DNA from: Desulfuromusa sp.
Lineage (GTDB): Bacteria > Desulfobacterota > Desulfuromonadia > Desulfuromonadales > Geopsychrobacteraceae
Assembly: GCA_016744675.1 (NCBI GenBank)
Contig: JADGDX010000003.1
Coordinates: forward strand, 62,001 to 126,000
Direction: 5' to 3'
Length of the DNA: 64,000 bases
This document shows positions 16,296-25,826 of this stretch, piece after piece (position 1 is the stretch's first letter; every line of letters starts with the position of its first letter). The notes under the pieces were generated by a model, which had not been told where the DNA came from, did no database searches, and worked only from the letters and a program-made list of their open reading frames with translations. Made by a program: the position numbers and the translations under genes.

Positions 16296-16772
16296 TCAAT
16301 CGGCTTCCCATAAAAAAGAATACCAATCGCCAGAAATACGGCTGTAACCTATAAACCTTTCAACGCGTTTTCTCTCTTCCCGCATCGCCTCAAGATTTGG
16401 ATAAATCCTCTCTTCTCTCCTTGGGTCTATATAGGCAATGCCGGTTCCAAAAGAACTGACCCCGATTCCTTTGCGATGGGTGTAATAACGGATGATAGTT
16501 GGAGTGTTCTGCTGCTCGTTTTCTGGGGTTGGATCAACCTCTAGCCACTGATAGCCAATCGTTAAATCGCCTGTAGAAGAAATCGTTTCTTGTTGTGATA
16601 GTTCCGTTAGGATCTCTTTGTTTTTCTCTTCGAAAGCTCTTTTGTGATTAGAAAAGAACTTTTCCATTTCGGCCGTTGAAGGAGTAGAAAAAACCCGAGA
16701 ACCCAGAAATCCGAGGGTGATCATACCAACCAGAGTGATTGCTAACGATAATTTGAAAAAAGTTTTCATCAT
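16296..16772 (-). CDS. unknown protein with N-terminal membrane anchor
   Basis: A 158-residue protein with one N-terminal hydrophobic segment (residues about 6-26), which is an uncleaved anchor or signal peptide. A charged periplasmic region follows with TYR/ARG-rich beta-like stretches (WLEVDP, IIRYYTHRKG). No known family is recognised. It lies 19 bases downstream of the ankyrin-repeat gene on the same strand, so the two are likely co-transcribed. Confidence 0.55.
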   Translation of the reverse strand: MMKTFFKLSLAITLVGMITLGFLGSRVFSTPSTAEMEKFFSNHKRAFEEKNKEILTELSQQETISSTGDLTIGYQWLEVDPTPENEQQNTPTIIRYYTHRKGIGVSSFGTGIAYIDPRREERIYPNLEAMREERKRVERFIGYSRISGDWYSFLWEAD

Positions 16773-16791
16773 GTATCCAGAAGAAAAGTTC

Positions 16792-17613
16792 TTAGGGGCA
16801 ATTGTGGATATTGAGTGATTGCAGGTATCTCAAAGTGTCGGAATTGGGATGAAAGTGTTTGACAATATCTAGGGCATTTTGCCGATCGCTGTTACAGGTG
16901 TTGATATCTGCCCCTTTTGATACAAGAAATTTAATTCCTTCCAAATAGCCTGCGTACGTATAACGAATGAGCAAAGTATTATTCTTTCTGTTTTTTAAGT
17001 TTATATCGGCACCTGCATCAAGGAGAATCTCAGCAATTTGAATTTCTTTGTTAAATATCGGTGTGTCGCCCAGATCATTTTCTGCGGAAAGATCTGCACC
17101 GTTTTCGATCAATAATTTTGCGATAGTCGCATTTTGAGTGACATGTAATGGGGTCTGCTGCGTTTCGTTGCGCACATTGACATCAACGCCTTTGCTAAGT
17201 TGCACTTTGACGATCTCTACATCACCGGCATAGAGACCTAGAAACATTCTTTCCGTTTCTTGGTTTAGGGGGTGTTGCTGTTGGGCTTGTGACTTTTGAA
17301 ACTTTTTCTCTTTGAGTTTGTCCATCTGGGGTGCGGTTACAAAGGCAATATATAAAATGGCAACAGAGCAGATCAAACTTACTGCCAGTAGAAGGGTTTT
17401 TATCCCGTTTAATTTTCTATTATAAATCCAATGAGCACAGAACATCCCAAGGGCTGGAATGGATAAAAAGATCCAACTAGAAGAAAATAGTTGGTTATGA
17501 AGAGATGTGCCGAAGCACAGAGCAAAAAACGCTGCGAAAATAATGAAGTTAAAAATAAAGTAGATAATAGACAATACTTTTAAAGACTTTGATGTTTTGT
17601 TCAGTTTGGCCAT
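16792..17613 (-). CDS. ankyrin-repeat membrane protein
   Basis: A protein of about 273 residues from the ATG at 17613 (MAKLNKTSK); a TTG 36 bases upstream extends the frame but is less likely. Three membrane helices lie within residues 10-100. A basic linker leads to three or four ankyrin repeats (about 130-270), seen as EIVKVQLSKGVDVNVRN, TPLHVTQNATIAKLL, IAEILLDAGADINLKNRKNNT and LEGIKFLVSKGADINTCNSDRQNALDI. Ankyrin repeats bind proteins; the partner is unknown. It belongs to the accessory group 16.3-22.7 kb. Confidence 0.75.
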   Translation of the reverse strand: MAKLNKTSKSLKVLSIIYFIFNFIIFAAFFALCFGTSLHNQLFSSSWIFLSIPALGMFCAHWIYNRKLNGIKTLLLAVSLICSVAILYIAFVTAPQMDKLKEKKFQKSQAQQQHPLNQETERMFLGLYAGDVEIVKVQLSKGVDVNVRNETQQTPLHVTQNATIAKLLIENGADLSAENDLGDTPIFNKEIQIAEILLDAGADINLKNRKNNTLLIRYTYAGYLEGIKFLVSKGADINTCNSDRQNALDIVKHFHPNSDTLRYLQSLNIHNCP

Positions 17614-17773
17614 TTGGTGAGGATAGTCTGTAGGGGGGATGACATACAAGAACTAAAGGGCTTATTGCTTTTGACAAATTATGATTGACGCGTTTGGGTG
17701 AAATAAGGAAACTGAGTCGATATAGTTATTAAGAACAGATATTTCCTTCTTCATTTTTCTAAAAGGATAACCA

Positions 17774-19303
17774 ATGACCTGTCGACACTCGCTGCGTTTT
17801 ATATTTCTTCTTGTCGCTATCTTGACCCTGATGGTTTCATCGGTATGGTCTGTTGAGCTAAATGGTCGTGTTGTCAGTGTGACAGGAAAGGCTGTGACGA
17901 TAAAGCTTGAGGGCAATCTTAATCCACAGATCGGTGACCCGGTTGCTATTCATGAGCCTATCCCTGGCCTTGGAACTCTCCCTCTGGAAGGAGAGTGGAA
18001 AGTCAGCACCATTAATCCAAAGACGATCATTGCCGAGCCCGTTGGTCAGGCAAGTCAACCTCAGGAAGGGCAAATTGTTGTTGTCCAATCTGCTCAGCCT
18101 TCATCTGGTGCTCCTTCCCAGGCAGATGTTAAAGAGACGTATCAACGTGGGTTGAATTATCTGAAAGGTGAGCAAGGGGTGGAGAAAGACGTAACAAAAG
18201 GAGTGTCTTTGATCCGCAATGCTGCTTCTCAGGGGAATAGTCTCGCTCAGGGACAATTGGGTTATCTCTACAGTCATGGAATTGGGGTTGTGGCGGATGA
18301 TAAAGAGTCTTTCCAGTGGTCAAGAAAGGCTGCGATGCAAGGTCATATCGTTTCGCAATATAATGTTGCAGCCGATTTTTACAAGGGTCGAGGAATCGCA
18401 GAAGATAAGACAGAAGCAACAAAGTGGTTTCGTAAGGCAGCAAATCAAGGCCACTTAGGAGCACAAGCCAGTATGGGACGTGCATATTACAAAGGTTATG
18501 GTGTCTCTCAGGACTATGCTGAAGCTGCAATGTGGTATGAAAAAGCAGCGCAACGAGGCGATGCCTTTTCTCAGCGGCGTTTGGGGTTGATGTATGCGCA
18601 GGGTGAAGGTGTCCCCCAAAGCTCTTCAATCGCTTACGACTGGTACAAAAAAGCTGCGGGCCAGGATGATGTCTTATCGCAAAAACAGCTTGGGTTTATG
18701 TATTGGAATGGCAAGGGAGTTCCAAAAGATAAGGTGAAGTCTTTTTATTGGTTCAGGAAAGCTGCCCGGCAGGGAGAGGTCGGGGCGCAGAGTTTAACCG
18801 CTATGTGCTACCAACGTGGCACGGGCACCGCAAAAGATATTGATAAAGCCATTTATTGGTATCAAAAAGCGGCAGCTCAGGGGGATGAAGACGCCAAGGA
18901 AGAATTGGCTACGCTTAACGCAACCTCTGGAAGTGGTTTGCAAGGCTCGGCCAGTTCTGCTGGAAGGCCCCATTCAGGACCGATCCCAGCAGGTGCTTCA
19001 CAGATCATTTCACAAATTCAATCAACTGATGGGGCCTCACAACAACGAGGGGCAAAGCTCTTAGCCCGATCTGCCTACAAATCTGACCCTGCCGTTCTTG
19101 CTGTGGTTGCGGATGAGCTTCTCAAGGGCTGCACCCTGAATCCGCGTGACAAACGTCATGTTGATGCAATGGCATGGTTGTGTAAGATTCTAGGGACTTC
19201 GGGAGATAAAGCGTATCAGCCAACTCTGCAAAAAGTTAGCAAGACAACCAGAAGTCGTAAAATCAAAAAATTTGCGCGTAAATATGCGGCTAGCCTTAGG
19301 TAA
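17774..19303 (+). CDS. secreted Sel1-repeat protein
   Basis: A 509-residue protein with a signal peptide (cleavage at about SVWS, residue 26), then a small beta-rich domain (about 27-105: VVSVTGKAVTIKLEG, GDPVAIHEPIPGLG). About seven Sel1-like repeats of 36 residues (about 120-375) follow, with the motif A..G...AQ..LG..Y..G.GV..D...A..W..KAA.QG. A helical C-terminal region (about 400-509) is basic. Sel1 proteins act as scaffolds for periplasmic or surface complexes. It is divergent from the ankyrin gene and convergent with the PASTA protein gene, only 9 bases apart. The specific role is unknown. Confidence 0.8.
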   Translation: MTCRHSLRFIFLLVAILTLMVSSVWSVELNGRVVSVTGKAVTIKLEGNLNPQIGDPVAIHEPIPGLGTLPLEGEWKVSTINPKTIIAEPVGQASQPQEGQIVVVQSAQPSSGAPSQADVKETYQRGLNYLKGEQGVEKDVTKGVSLIRNAASQGNSLAQGQLGYLYSHGIGVVADDKESFQWSRKAAMQGHIVSQYNVAADFYKGRGIAEDKTEATKWFRKAANQGHLGAQASMGRAYYKGYGVSQDYAEAAMWYEKAAQRGDAFSQRRLGLMYAQGEGVPQSSSIAYDWYKKAAGQDDVLSQKQLGFMYWNGKGVPKDKVKSFYWFRKAARQGEVGAQSLTAMCYQRGTGTAKDIDKAIYWYQKAAAQGDEDAKEELATLNATSGSGLQGSASSAGRPHSGPIPAGASQIISQIQSTDGASQQRGAKLLARSAYKSDPAVLAVVADELLKGCTLNPRDKRHVDAMAWLCKILGTSGDKAYQPTLQKVSKTTRSRKIKKFARKYAASLR

Positions 19304-19312
19304 TAGTTAGAA

Positions 19313-21667
19313 TTACTCAGGGCAATGAACTTTAAATTCCCAGGCGGTTCCACTTCCCCCTTTACAGTTGGGGCGAATATCTACGGTGACCTCAGGTTTA
19401 AATGCTTTCTTTTTCAAAACGATCGTTTTGGTTGTTCCAGTCCCGACACAGCCTGAATTGAAGAGAACCTTGCTCCCTTGAGAAACGATGACCATATCCT
19501 CCTGACTGTGGGTCTGGTAATCAAAACGGAAGGTTTTTCCGGTTCTGCCAATATCAATAATATGCTGTTCCGGCCTGTCTCCCCCCGCCTTACGTACATC
19601 ATTGCAGGTTCCCTGATGAACAACTGGCGGGCCAGTGTTTGCCGCATTGGTACCAGACGAATTAGTTGAATTTGCTGCCGAAGCGTTATTTAATCCTGCG
19701 ATCACTCCTCCGAGGGCTTGCCAGAACAATTGTTGGTTCTTCTGGTTATTCGCCATATTTTGTTCAGCTTGTGCGAGGGCCGCAACATAACTTGCGTAAT
19801 ATGAACAGTTTTGGCTTCTACTGAGGACACTCTTGACCCCTTTTAGATTGTTTCTCTGGAGCATCGCACGAATAGCGCTTTTGTTCTCTTCACACTTCAG
19901 GGCCGCCAGTGCACCACCAAGGGCAAATTCACATTGGCTATACTGCGCTAGAATTGCTTTGGCTTTGCTGAAGCGTTGAGCGCCAACCGCAGTATTGTAG
20001 CTGCTCTGTGCCAGTAAACATTCCTGGCGTTCTAATCTGGAAACAGCACTCGCATAAAAGGGACACTCGACTGCTTCGCTGAGGATTTCTCGACAACGCT
20101 CAACACGCTTATTGCCAAGGGCTGCAGAAAAAAGACTTTCACTTTGCTGGCAGAGAGCGTTTTGTTCGTCTATATCGTAGAGAGTGACGATGACAGTCCC
20201 TTTGTTTTTAAAAATTGTTCCTGCTCCCGGGGTTTGACTTTTAACGGTATTAGTGAGGCTTGGATCTGGAGCGGCTTCGCCTGTGACAAAAATGGCAGTC
20301 AGACCGCGTGTGGTGATGCTGATTTGAGCTTCAGATGCGCTCAATCCTTTCACGCTAGGGACTGTGATCTCTTTCTCTGCAAATTTGCTGTAAAGAAGAA
20401 CTTTGACCGAAGTCTTTCGCGTGACTTCGGTTCCAGCAACAGGATCTTGGGAGTAGGATTTAAATTGATCACCCACCTCTCCTGCAGGGTCTCCGACCAC
20501 CGGATTATAGACAAGATCGGCACCTCGGATGGCGCTGCCTGCATATCTGGCTTGGAAGCCGATAGCATTGGGGACGATTGTCGTGGATATATATTTTCCA
20601 TAAACGACAACAGAAACAGCCGTTCCCGGTTTTGCTTTATGGCCTGGTTTTAAGCTTTGGAAATAAACTTTATTTTCCGAGGCGGCATCCTCTGCTTCTT
20701 TTCCGACACTGGCTGAGGCAGAAAAACCTGCATTAGTAAGAGTTTGTTTTGCAGTGTCCCGATCAAGACCGTAGGTGCTGGGGACAGAAGGGTAGGTTTT
20801 TCGTTCATCGAGGATTGCTTGGGCTTTAGAGCGCAAATTTTTGGGATCAAGATCTTCCGGTTTAGCGCCAAGGACTCCATTGGGATAGACGATGTGGAGG
20901 TCGGCAGTGGTTCTGTTTTTTTTGTTTGCAGCGGTTTGCTGGCTATCGCTAATTTCATTGGCAGCCCAATCTCCTATTTTCTGAACTTGAGGCGCAGCAA
21001 CTTCGTTGTAGATAATAGACCCGGCGATCCCTCCCACGGTCGCTGTTACGGCCATTCCTATGGGACCGAGAGGGGCACCGTAAATTGCTGCAGAGCCCGC
21101 GCTGGCTAAAAAAACCGCTCCTGCAGAGGCCGCACTGGCCGACAACCCCGAGGCTCCACCGTTGACCACCCCCTCAACTACTCCGGGCAAATCACCTCCA
21201 GAGATGGAGCCAAGCACAGACGCTCCCGTTCCCACTTTGTCAACTCCAGCTAAAACCTTCCCGCCAAGTTTAAGGTTAGACTTGCCATTTTTGACAATTT
21301 TTTGAGTCGTTCTTGAAGTAAATCCACTAACTTTTTGAAGATTTTTAGAAATGTTGGTTTTAGAGAATTGTTTTGCTCCTTTGACAATGTTGTTTGCGAC
21401 TTTCTCCCCTGACGTTGCAATTGTTGTCAAAGTATAGTTTGTCCCACTAACAAGTTGCTCTGATGTGGATTGATTAGGTTTTATTGACCGTTGAGAAGCA
21501 TTGTCGGCTTGTTTTTTTTCCTTTTCTGTCATTGACCTGATGATGATATTCGTTTGTAAACTTTTACCCGGACTGTTTTCTGCTTGAGTCATTGGGACTG
21601 TAACAAGAATGAAAAAAATTCCTAAACATATCCCGACCAAAAGGTTCTTGCTCAAAAAACTTTTCAT
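19313..21667 (-). CDS. large secreted protein with three PASTA domains and Cys-helical repeats
   Basis: A 784-residue protein with a signal peptide ending at about TQA (residue 29). Then come a basic segment (50-140) and a Gly/Ala-rich hydrophobic stretch (about 145-225, glycine-zipper-like, possibly membrane-inserting). Three PASTA-like domains follow (about 290-355, 358-430, 432-500, each ending in VxVVVYG/VKVLLYS/VIVTLYD). Next are three helical repeats with a shared C-x-[YF]-A motif (about 505-640), a Ser/Asn linker, and a C-terminal beta-sandwich-like domain with paired cysteines (about 690-784). PASTA domains bind peptidoglycan in kinases and PBPs, but neither is present here. A GGAGG site precedes the ATG, which overlaps the previous gene's stop (ATGA). 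Confidence 0.75.
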   Translation of the reverse strand: MKSFLSKNLLVGICLGIFFILVTVPMTQAENSPGKSLQTNIIIRSMTEKEKKQADNASQRSIKPNQSTSEQLVSGTNYTLTTIATSGEKVANNIVKGAKQFSKTNISKNLQKVSGFTSRTTQKIVKNGKSNLKLGGKVLAGVDKVGTGASVLGSISGGDLPGVVEGVVNGGASGLSASAASAGAVFLASAGSAAIYGAPLGPIGMAVTATVGGIAGSIIYNEVAAPQVQKIGDWAANEISDSQQTAANKKNRTTADLHIVYPNGVLGAKPEDLDPKNLRSKAQAILDERKTYPSVPSTYGLDRDTAKQTLTNAGFSASASVGKEAEDAASENKVYFQSLKPGHKAKPGTAVSVVVYGKYISTTIVPNAIGFQARYAGSAIRGADLVYNPVVGDPAGEVGDQFKSYSQDPVAGTEVTRKTSVKVLLYSKFAEKEITVPSVKGLSASEAQISITTRGLTAIFVTGEAAPDPSLTNTVKSQTPGAGTIFKNKGTVIVTLYDIDEQNALCQQSESLFSAALGNKRVERCREILSEAVECPFYASAVSRLERQECLLAQSSYNTAVGAQRFSKAKAILAQYSQCEFALGGALAALKCEENKSAIRAMLQRNNLKGVKSVLSRSQNCSYYASYVAALAQAEQNMANNQKNQQLFWQALGGVIAGLNNASAANSTNSSGTNAANTGPPVVHQGTCNDVRKAGGDRPEQHIIDIGRTGKTFRFDYQTHSQEDMVIVSQGSKVLFNSGCVGTGTTKTIVLKKKAFKPEVTVDIRPNCKGGSGTAWEFKVHCPE

Positions 21668-22731
21668 TGTGCGCCCTCCATATTCCCTTTGGTTGGGTCA
21701 CGTTTTATTTCATTGTAAAAAAACTGATAATCAATCATGTCAATACGCTTTGGCCGCAAATAGATGCTTTTGCTCCCTTGAAAAAATAAAGCGAGACTTC
21801 GGCTTGTTTGCTGAGGGGGGGTGACAAAGACAAGACACCCTTCTGGGCCAGTACTGACGTTAGTAACAGTTAAAGAGGAAAACCATTCTTCCGGATAAGT
21901 CCTGAGACTTTGAGCCGTGTGCGGTAATGTCTCGTCTGCTACTGAGAAGAGTAGGTCAAATTTTCTGCTCTTTGCGAGTTTCATCACGTCAAGGGTGCGT
22001 GCTTTGCATGCTTTAAGAAGCTCAGCATCAGCATCAGGTGCTGAAAAGTTCAGCAGGTTGAGAAGATAATTATTCATCATAATAACCGTGCTGGGGGTAT
22101 TGATTTCATCCAAAAGATCTTGTTCATTTAAGATGGACAGTTTTTTGCGCCAATTTTGTAGAGTTGACCCGGAAAAAACTTTTTCAAAAGAGAGCAAGGA
22201 TTTGGCAACACTTAAGCCGACCGTTACAGGACGGTGCATGGTGCCACGAAGCCAAAGGGGAAGAATGTCAAGATCTTGATTGTCACTGCGAATCCAATCT
22301 CCCATGAGCAATTCAGCATCAACAACTTTATAGTCCGCCTCATCTCGAGCCCAGACTGTGATCAGAAAAGTATCGCTGTAAGGGTTATACAGCCCGACAA
22401 CAGGGGACTTTTCATCAATCCCGCTATAGGCAATCACGGCACCATTAAAGAAAAACCTCCAGCCAAGCTGAGCCTGCGATGCTTCCCATAATGATTTATC
22501 AATTTCGTGCAGTTGTTCCATTCCCTGATCGGCGGAAAAAGCCAGTAATGCTTGGGCGTAATCGGTCCGAGCCGTTTCTTTAAATGCTGCCACCGAGGAA
22601 GTCAGTAGGGCCATATCCTCGATTTCTTCACTCTCTAAGGCTGCCATTGCTGATGGTGTGTAGCTAAAAGAGAGAAGGATAGTGAAACAGCAGATGAAAG
22701 ATCGTCTGAGGATCAGCTGAAACCAATGCAT
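21664..22731 (-). CDS. secreted protein of unknown function, coupled to the PASTA protein
   Basis: A 355-residue protein with a signal peptide ending at about AMA (residue 30). The mature part is mixed alpha/beta with no motif I recognise. A hydrophobic or Trp-containing core (GWRFFFNGAVIAYSG, FLITVWARD) and a middle helical part (about 180-270) can be seen. Its stop overlaps the start of the PASTA protein gene by four bases, so the two are translated together and probably act together at the cell envelope. Confidence 0.65.
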   Translation of the reverse strand: MHWFQLILRRSFICCFTILLSFSYTPSAMAALESEEIEDMALLTSSVAAFKETARTDYAQALLAFSADQGMEQLHEIDKSLWEASQAQLGWRFFFNGAVIAYSGIDEKSPVVGLYNPYSDTFLITVWARDEADYKVVDAELLMGDWIRSDNQDLDILPLWLRGTMHRPVTVGLSVAKSLLSFEKVFSGSTLQNWRKKLSILNEQDLLDEINTPSTVIMMNNYLLNLLNFSAPDADAELLKACKARTLDVMKLAKSRKFDLLFSVADETLPHTAQSLRTYPEEWFSSLTVTNVSTGPEGCLVFVTPPQQTSRSLALFFQGSKSIYLRPKRIDMIDYQFFYNEIKRDPTKGNMEGAQ

Positions 22732-22831
22732 TTCTGTGCTCCTTGCCAGTGAGGGTCGTTGTGGTTTGTATCTATCAAAATGAGGCTTATCGTTTCCGTT
22801 TGTTATTTAAGTTCTCTCGGGCTCGTTGGTA

Positions 22832-23755
22832 TTAATGTTTATGATGATTCTCTCCAAAAGCAAGCAACGTTTGGAGCATGCTTGTTTTTGGCATGCTAAC
22901 CCCTGCCGCTTCGGCTTGTTGTAAGGCGATTGCATAGATGGCATCCAATTCTAAAGGGAGTCCATTTTCTCGATCTATCATCATACTTGGCCGGTAGTGG
23001 TCCATTTTTTCAGTAAAAGAAATGAGTTGTTGGCTGAACCCTGGGCCATCTATCTGCTCTTCCAACTTCTGCTCGTTGGCTCCGGCAATGACCTCAAGCA
23101 TCAGTTCTCTTACTAGCTCTTTGCTAGGAGAATGAGCAAGGATTTCTGTGACGTCTTTTCTTAGGAGTGCTGATAACCCGTTAAAGGGGATGTTCCAGAC
23201 AAGTTTCTCCCAGCGTGCTCGACGAAGGTCACTGACAGCATCACAGGGAACATCGGCGTCAACAAAGGTCCCCGCTAATTGTTTGCTGCGTGGGGTGAGT
23301 CCCTGACTGAACTCTCCAAGGCGAATTTTCCCTTCCCCAAGATGATGAACTGTCCCTGCTTCCCCTCGGTTACTGCAAAGAAAGGCGACTCCACCCAAGA
23401 TGCGTTCAGGGCCGAAAGCTGAGGCCAGAAGCTCTTCATTTCCCAGACCATTTTGCAAAGTGAGGATAGCGGTGTCCGGGCCAAGGAGTGGACGAACCAG
23501 CTTGACGAGGTGGTGGTTGGAGATTGTCTTCAGGCCAATGACAACCAGATCAACTGGGCCAATGTCTTCGGATTGCTGATATCCTAGAACCTGTGGAAGA
23601 TGAAAGTCGCCGTTACACGAATGAACAAAGAGCCCTTTTTCTTGGATAGCATAGTAGTCACGGCGTAGGAGAAAGTGGACATCTTGTCCGCTTCTCTGAA
23701 GCATTGCACCATAATATAAGCCGAGGGCACCAGAGCCGATTATTCCTATTCGCAT
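22832..23755 (-). CDS. panE: 2-dehydropantoate 2-reductase (ketopantoate reductase)
   Basis: About 307 residues from the ATG at 23755 (MRIGIIGSGALGLYYG). The frame extends another 54 codons upstream, but the NADP-binding Rossmann motif GSGALG should lie at the very N-terminus, and a GGAG site lies before this ATG. The C-terminal ApbA domain includes KLVWNIPFNGLSAL (catalytic Lys) and the RPSMMIDRENGLPLELDAI region. It reduces ketopantoate to pantoate in coenzyme A synthesis. It is not near other pan genes. Confidence 0.88.
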   Translation of the reverse strand: MRIGIIGSGALGLYYGAMLQRSGQDVHFLLRRDYYAIQEKGLFVHSCNGDFHLPQVLGYQQSEDIGPVDLVVIGLKTISNHHLVKLVRPLLGPDTAILTLQNGLGNEELLASAFGPERILGGVAFLCSNRGEAGTVHHLGEGKIRLGEFSQGLTPRSKQLAGTFVDADVPCDAVSDLRRARWEKLVWNIPFNGLSALLRKDVTEILAHSPSKELVRELMLEVIAGANEQKLEEQIDGPGFSQQLISFTEKMDHYRPSMMIDRENGLPLELDAIYAIALQQAEAAGVSMPKTSMLQTLLAFGENHHKH

Positions 23756-23939
23756 AGTGATAATACTCCACGAGATAAAGCTGCCATAGTCAGTGGATCC
23801 TTGCGGGTGGAAGTGAAAGATCTTTCCCCGATGTTTTAGCATAGGAAGAGAAATGGGCTCCAGAAAAAAGCTCTCTTGAGTCGTGATTGTGCAAAACCAT
23901 TTTCTCTTTTGAATCAAGAGGTTACTCAGAATTATAGTT

Positions 23940-23968
23940 TTGACGAAAAAGCTGATTTGTGCTACTAT
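23940..23968 (+). promoter_or_regulatory. sigma-70 promoter for carD
   Basis: TTGACG (23940-23945), a 17-base spacer and TACTAT (23963-23968) lie 15 bases before the ribosome site AAAGGAG of carD. The spacing is ideal and the boxes are close to consensus. Confidence 0.7.
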
Positions 23969-23997
23969 CTTCAGGTTCTAACCAAAGGAGTTAAATT

Positions 23998-24477
23998 GTG
24001 TTTAAAGTCGGAGATATGGCAGTTTACCCAACTCAAGGAGTTGGTGTTGTTGAAGATATTGAAGTTCGTGAGTACTCTGGTCATAGTCAAGAATTTTACA
24101 TTCTAAGAATTGTTGACAGTGATATGAAAATTATGGTCCCAGTTGCTAATGTTGATAACGTTGGCATGCGTCAGCTGATCGACCAGCAGAGGATTACTGG
24201 GGTTTTTGATGCATTGGCTGAGCCGGCTATTGGCGGCAAAGTTGCTTCGTGGAGCAGACGTCAACGTGAGTATAACGATAAGTTGAAAACCGGTGATTTG
24301 CTAGAGGTCGCACATGTTTTGCGCGATTTATATCAGATTGGAACGGGAAAAGAACTCTCTTATGGAGAGAAAAAAGTTCTGGAGCAGGCTCGCAAACTTC
24401 TGGTGACAGAAGTTGCTCTTGCTGAAGGAGCGAAAGAGGCTCAGGTTGTGCAGCGGTTGGAAAATATTTTTCACTGA
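23998..24477 (+). CDS. carD: CarD-family transcription regulator
   Basis: A 159-residue protein starting at a GTG at 23998, eight bases after AAAGGAG. Residues 1-60 form the RNA-polymerase-interacting (Tudor-like) domain: FKVGDMAVYPTQGVGVVEDIE and the FYILRI strand. The rest is the helical DNA-binding part. CarD stabilises open complexes, notably at rRNA promoters, and adjusts growth to stress. It is followed by a terminator-like hairpin before ispD, so part of the transcript probably ends there. Confidence 0.9.
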   Translation: MFKVGDMAVYPTQGVGVVEDIEVREYSGHSQEFYILRIVDSDMKIMVPVANVDNVGMRQLIDQQRITGVFDALAEPAIGGKVASWSRRQREYNDKLKTGDLLEVAHVLRDLYQIGTGKELSYGEKKVLEQARKLLVTEVALAEGAKEAQVVQRLENIFH

Positions 24478-24502
24478 TTCTCTTTTTGATATTGCAGTAT
24501 TC

Positions 24503-24540
24503 AAGACCGGGCACATATGATGTGCCTGGTCTTTCTGTTT
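24503..24540 (+). terminator. rho-independent terminator or attenuator after carD
   Basis: A 13-bp stem (24503-24515 with 24521-24533, one G-U pair) with loop TATGA, followed by a broken T-run (TCTTTCTGTTT overlap). It lies 25 bases after the carD stop and 60 before ispD; some read-through into ispD is possible. Confidence 0.75.
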
Positions 24541-24594
24541 AAGGCTGTCTTTTTTCTACTAACGACTTGTCCTGTCCGACACTAGAGGGAAACA

Positions 24595-25296
24595 ATGAAA
24601 GCAACTGTCCTTATCCCGGCAGCGGGAACGGGTCGCCGGATGGGGGGCTCTGTTAGTAAGCAGTACCTTGAGCTTGCGGGTAAGCCAATTCTTGCTCATA
24701 CGTTGACGTTATTTGAAAATCACCCTCTAATCGAAAATATCTATCCGATAGTCCCACCAGATGATATCTCTTATTGCCAGAAGCAGATCATTGATTGTTA
24801 TGGATTCAGTAAGGTTCGCCGTATTGTTGCAGGTGGGGCTGAGCGACAGGATTCGGTACGAAATGGTTTGAACGCGCTGAGCGAAGATGGATTAAATCAG
24901 CCACAAAGGCCGGTTCTTATTCATGATGGGGCGCGTCCTCTGTTTGATAGTCAGTGCCTGTCAACATTGATCGAGATTGTTGGTGAGATCGGGGCTTGTA
25001 CCCTTGGGGTTCCGGTTAAGGACACGATTAAAGATGTTGAAAATAACCGCATCACTCGTTCTCCAGATCGCTCCCGCTTATGGCAAGCTCAGACGCCGCA
25101 GGGCTTTCAATATCGGTTGATTCGCGAAGCTTTTGATCGAGCGGATCAGGATGGTTTTATCGCCACAGATGATGCGTCATTGTTGGAGCGTCTTGGCCAT
25201 CCAGTGCAAATGCTTGAGGGGGATTATCGCAATATCAAAGTGACAACCCCAGAGGATATTCTAATAGCGGTAGCTTTATTGGGAGGGGGCAAATAA
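24595..25296 (+). CDS. ispD: 2-C-methyl-D-erythritol 4-phosphate cytidylyltransferase
   Basis: A 233-residue enzyme of the MEP isoprenoid pathway that makes CDP-methylerythritol from CTP and MEP. The N-terminal nucleotide-binding loop [10 protein letters not shown] and the [13 protein letters not shown] segment are clear, as are HDGARP and the Lys in VTTPEDI. A GAGGGAA ribosome site precedes the ATG. The stop overlaps the ispF start by one base. Confidence 0.93.
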   Translation: MKATVLIPAAGTGRRMGGSVSKQYLELAGKPILAHTLTLFENHPLIENIYPIVPPDDISYCQKQIIDCYGFSKVRRIVAGGAERQDSVRNGLNALSEDGLNQPQRPVLIHDGARPLFDSQCLSTLIEIVGEIGACTLGVPVKDTIKDVENNRITRSPDRSRLWQAQTPQGFQYRLIREAFDRADQDGFIATDDASLLERLGHPVQMLEGDYRNIKVTTPEDILIAVALLGGGK

Positions 25297-25805
25297 TGCG
25301 TATTGGGCATGGATATGATGTCCATCAATTAGTTGCTGAGCGTCCGTTGGTTCTCGGTGGGGTGACTATCGATTATGAATTGGGGTTGCTGGGTCACTCG
25401 GATGCTGATGTTTTACTGCACGCTGTTTGTGATGCAATTCTTGGTGCTTTAGCCTTAGGAGATTTAGGGAAACATTTTCCTGATACTGATGCCTCTTATG
25501 CTGGAATTGACAGCCGTGAGCTATTGCGCCAGGTGATTAAACAAATGAAAACAAAAGGTTTTCGGATCGGGAATCTCGATACGACGATTCTCTGCCAAAA
25601 ACCCAAGCTTGCACCCCACATAGAACAAATGGTGGCCAATATAGCCGAGGACTGTTGGGCTGACATCAGTCAGATCAATGTCAAGGCAACGACGACAGAA
25701 CGACTTGGATTTGCTGGGCGCAGTGAAGGAATTGCTGCATATGCTGTTGTGATTTTGGAAGAAGAGAATCATTTCGCAGGGCCCTTAGCAGCTGTGATTT
25801 TATAA
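25296..25805 (+). CDS. ispF: 2-C-methyl-D-erythritol 2,4-cyclodiphosphate synthase
   Basis: A 169-residue enzyme making the cyclodiphosphate intermediate of the MEP pathway. Metal ligands are in GYDVHQL (DxH) and the later His in [32 protein letters not shown] is the substrate-binding region. It is translated with ispD (one-base overlap) and lies 21 bases before glnS. The C-terminal 15 residues ([12 protein letters not shown]) extend slightly past the usual 157-160-residue length. Confidence 0.93.
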   Translation: MRIGHGYDVHQLVAERPLVLGGVTIDYELGLLGHSDADVLLHAVCDAILGALALGDLGKHFPDTDASYAGIDSRELLRQVIKQMKTKGFRIGNLDTTILCQKPKLAPHIEQMVANIAEDCWADISQINVKATTTERLGFAGRSEGIAAYAVVILEEENHFAGPLAAVIL

Positions 25806-25826
25806 ATCGGTGGTGAAGGATATTGC

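Noticed and set aside
23756..23917. N-terminal extension of PanE by 54 codons
   Set aside because: The NADP-binding GxGxxG must be at the N-terminus, and the extension has no ribosome site.
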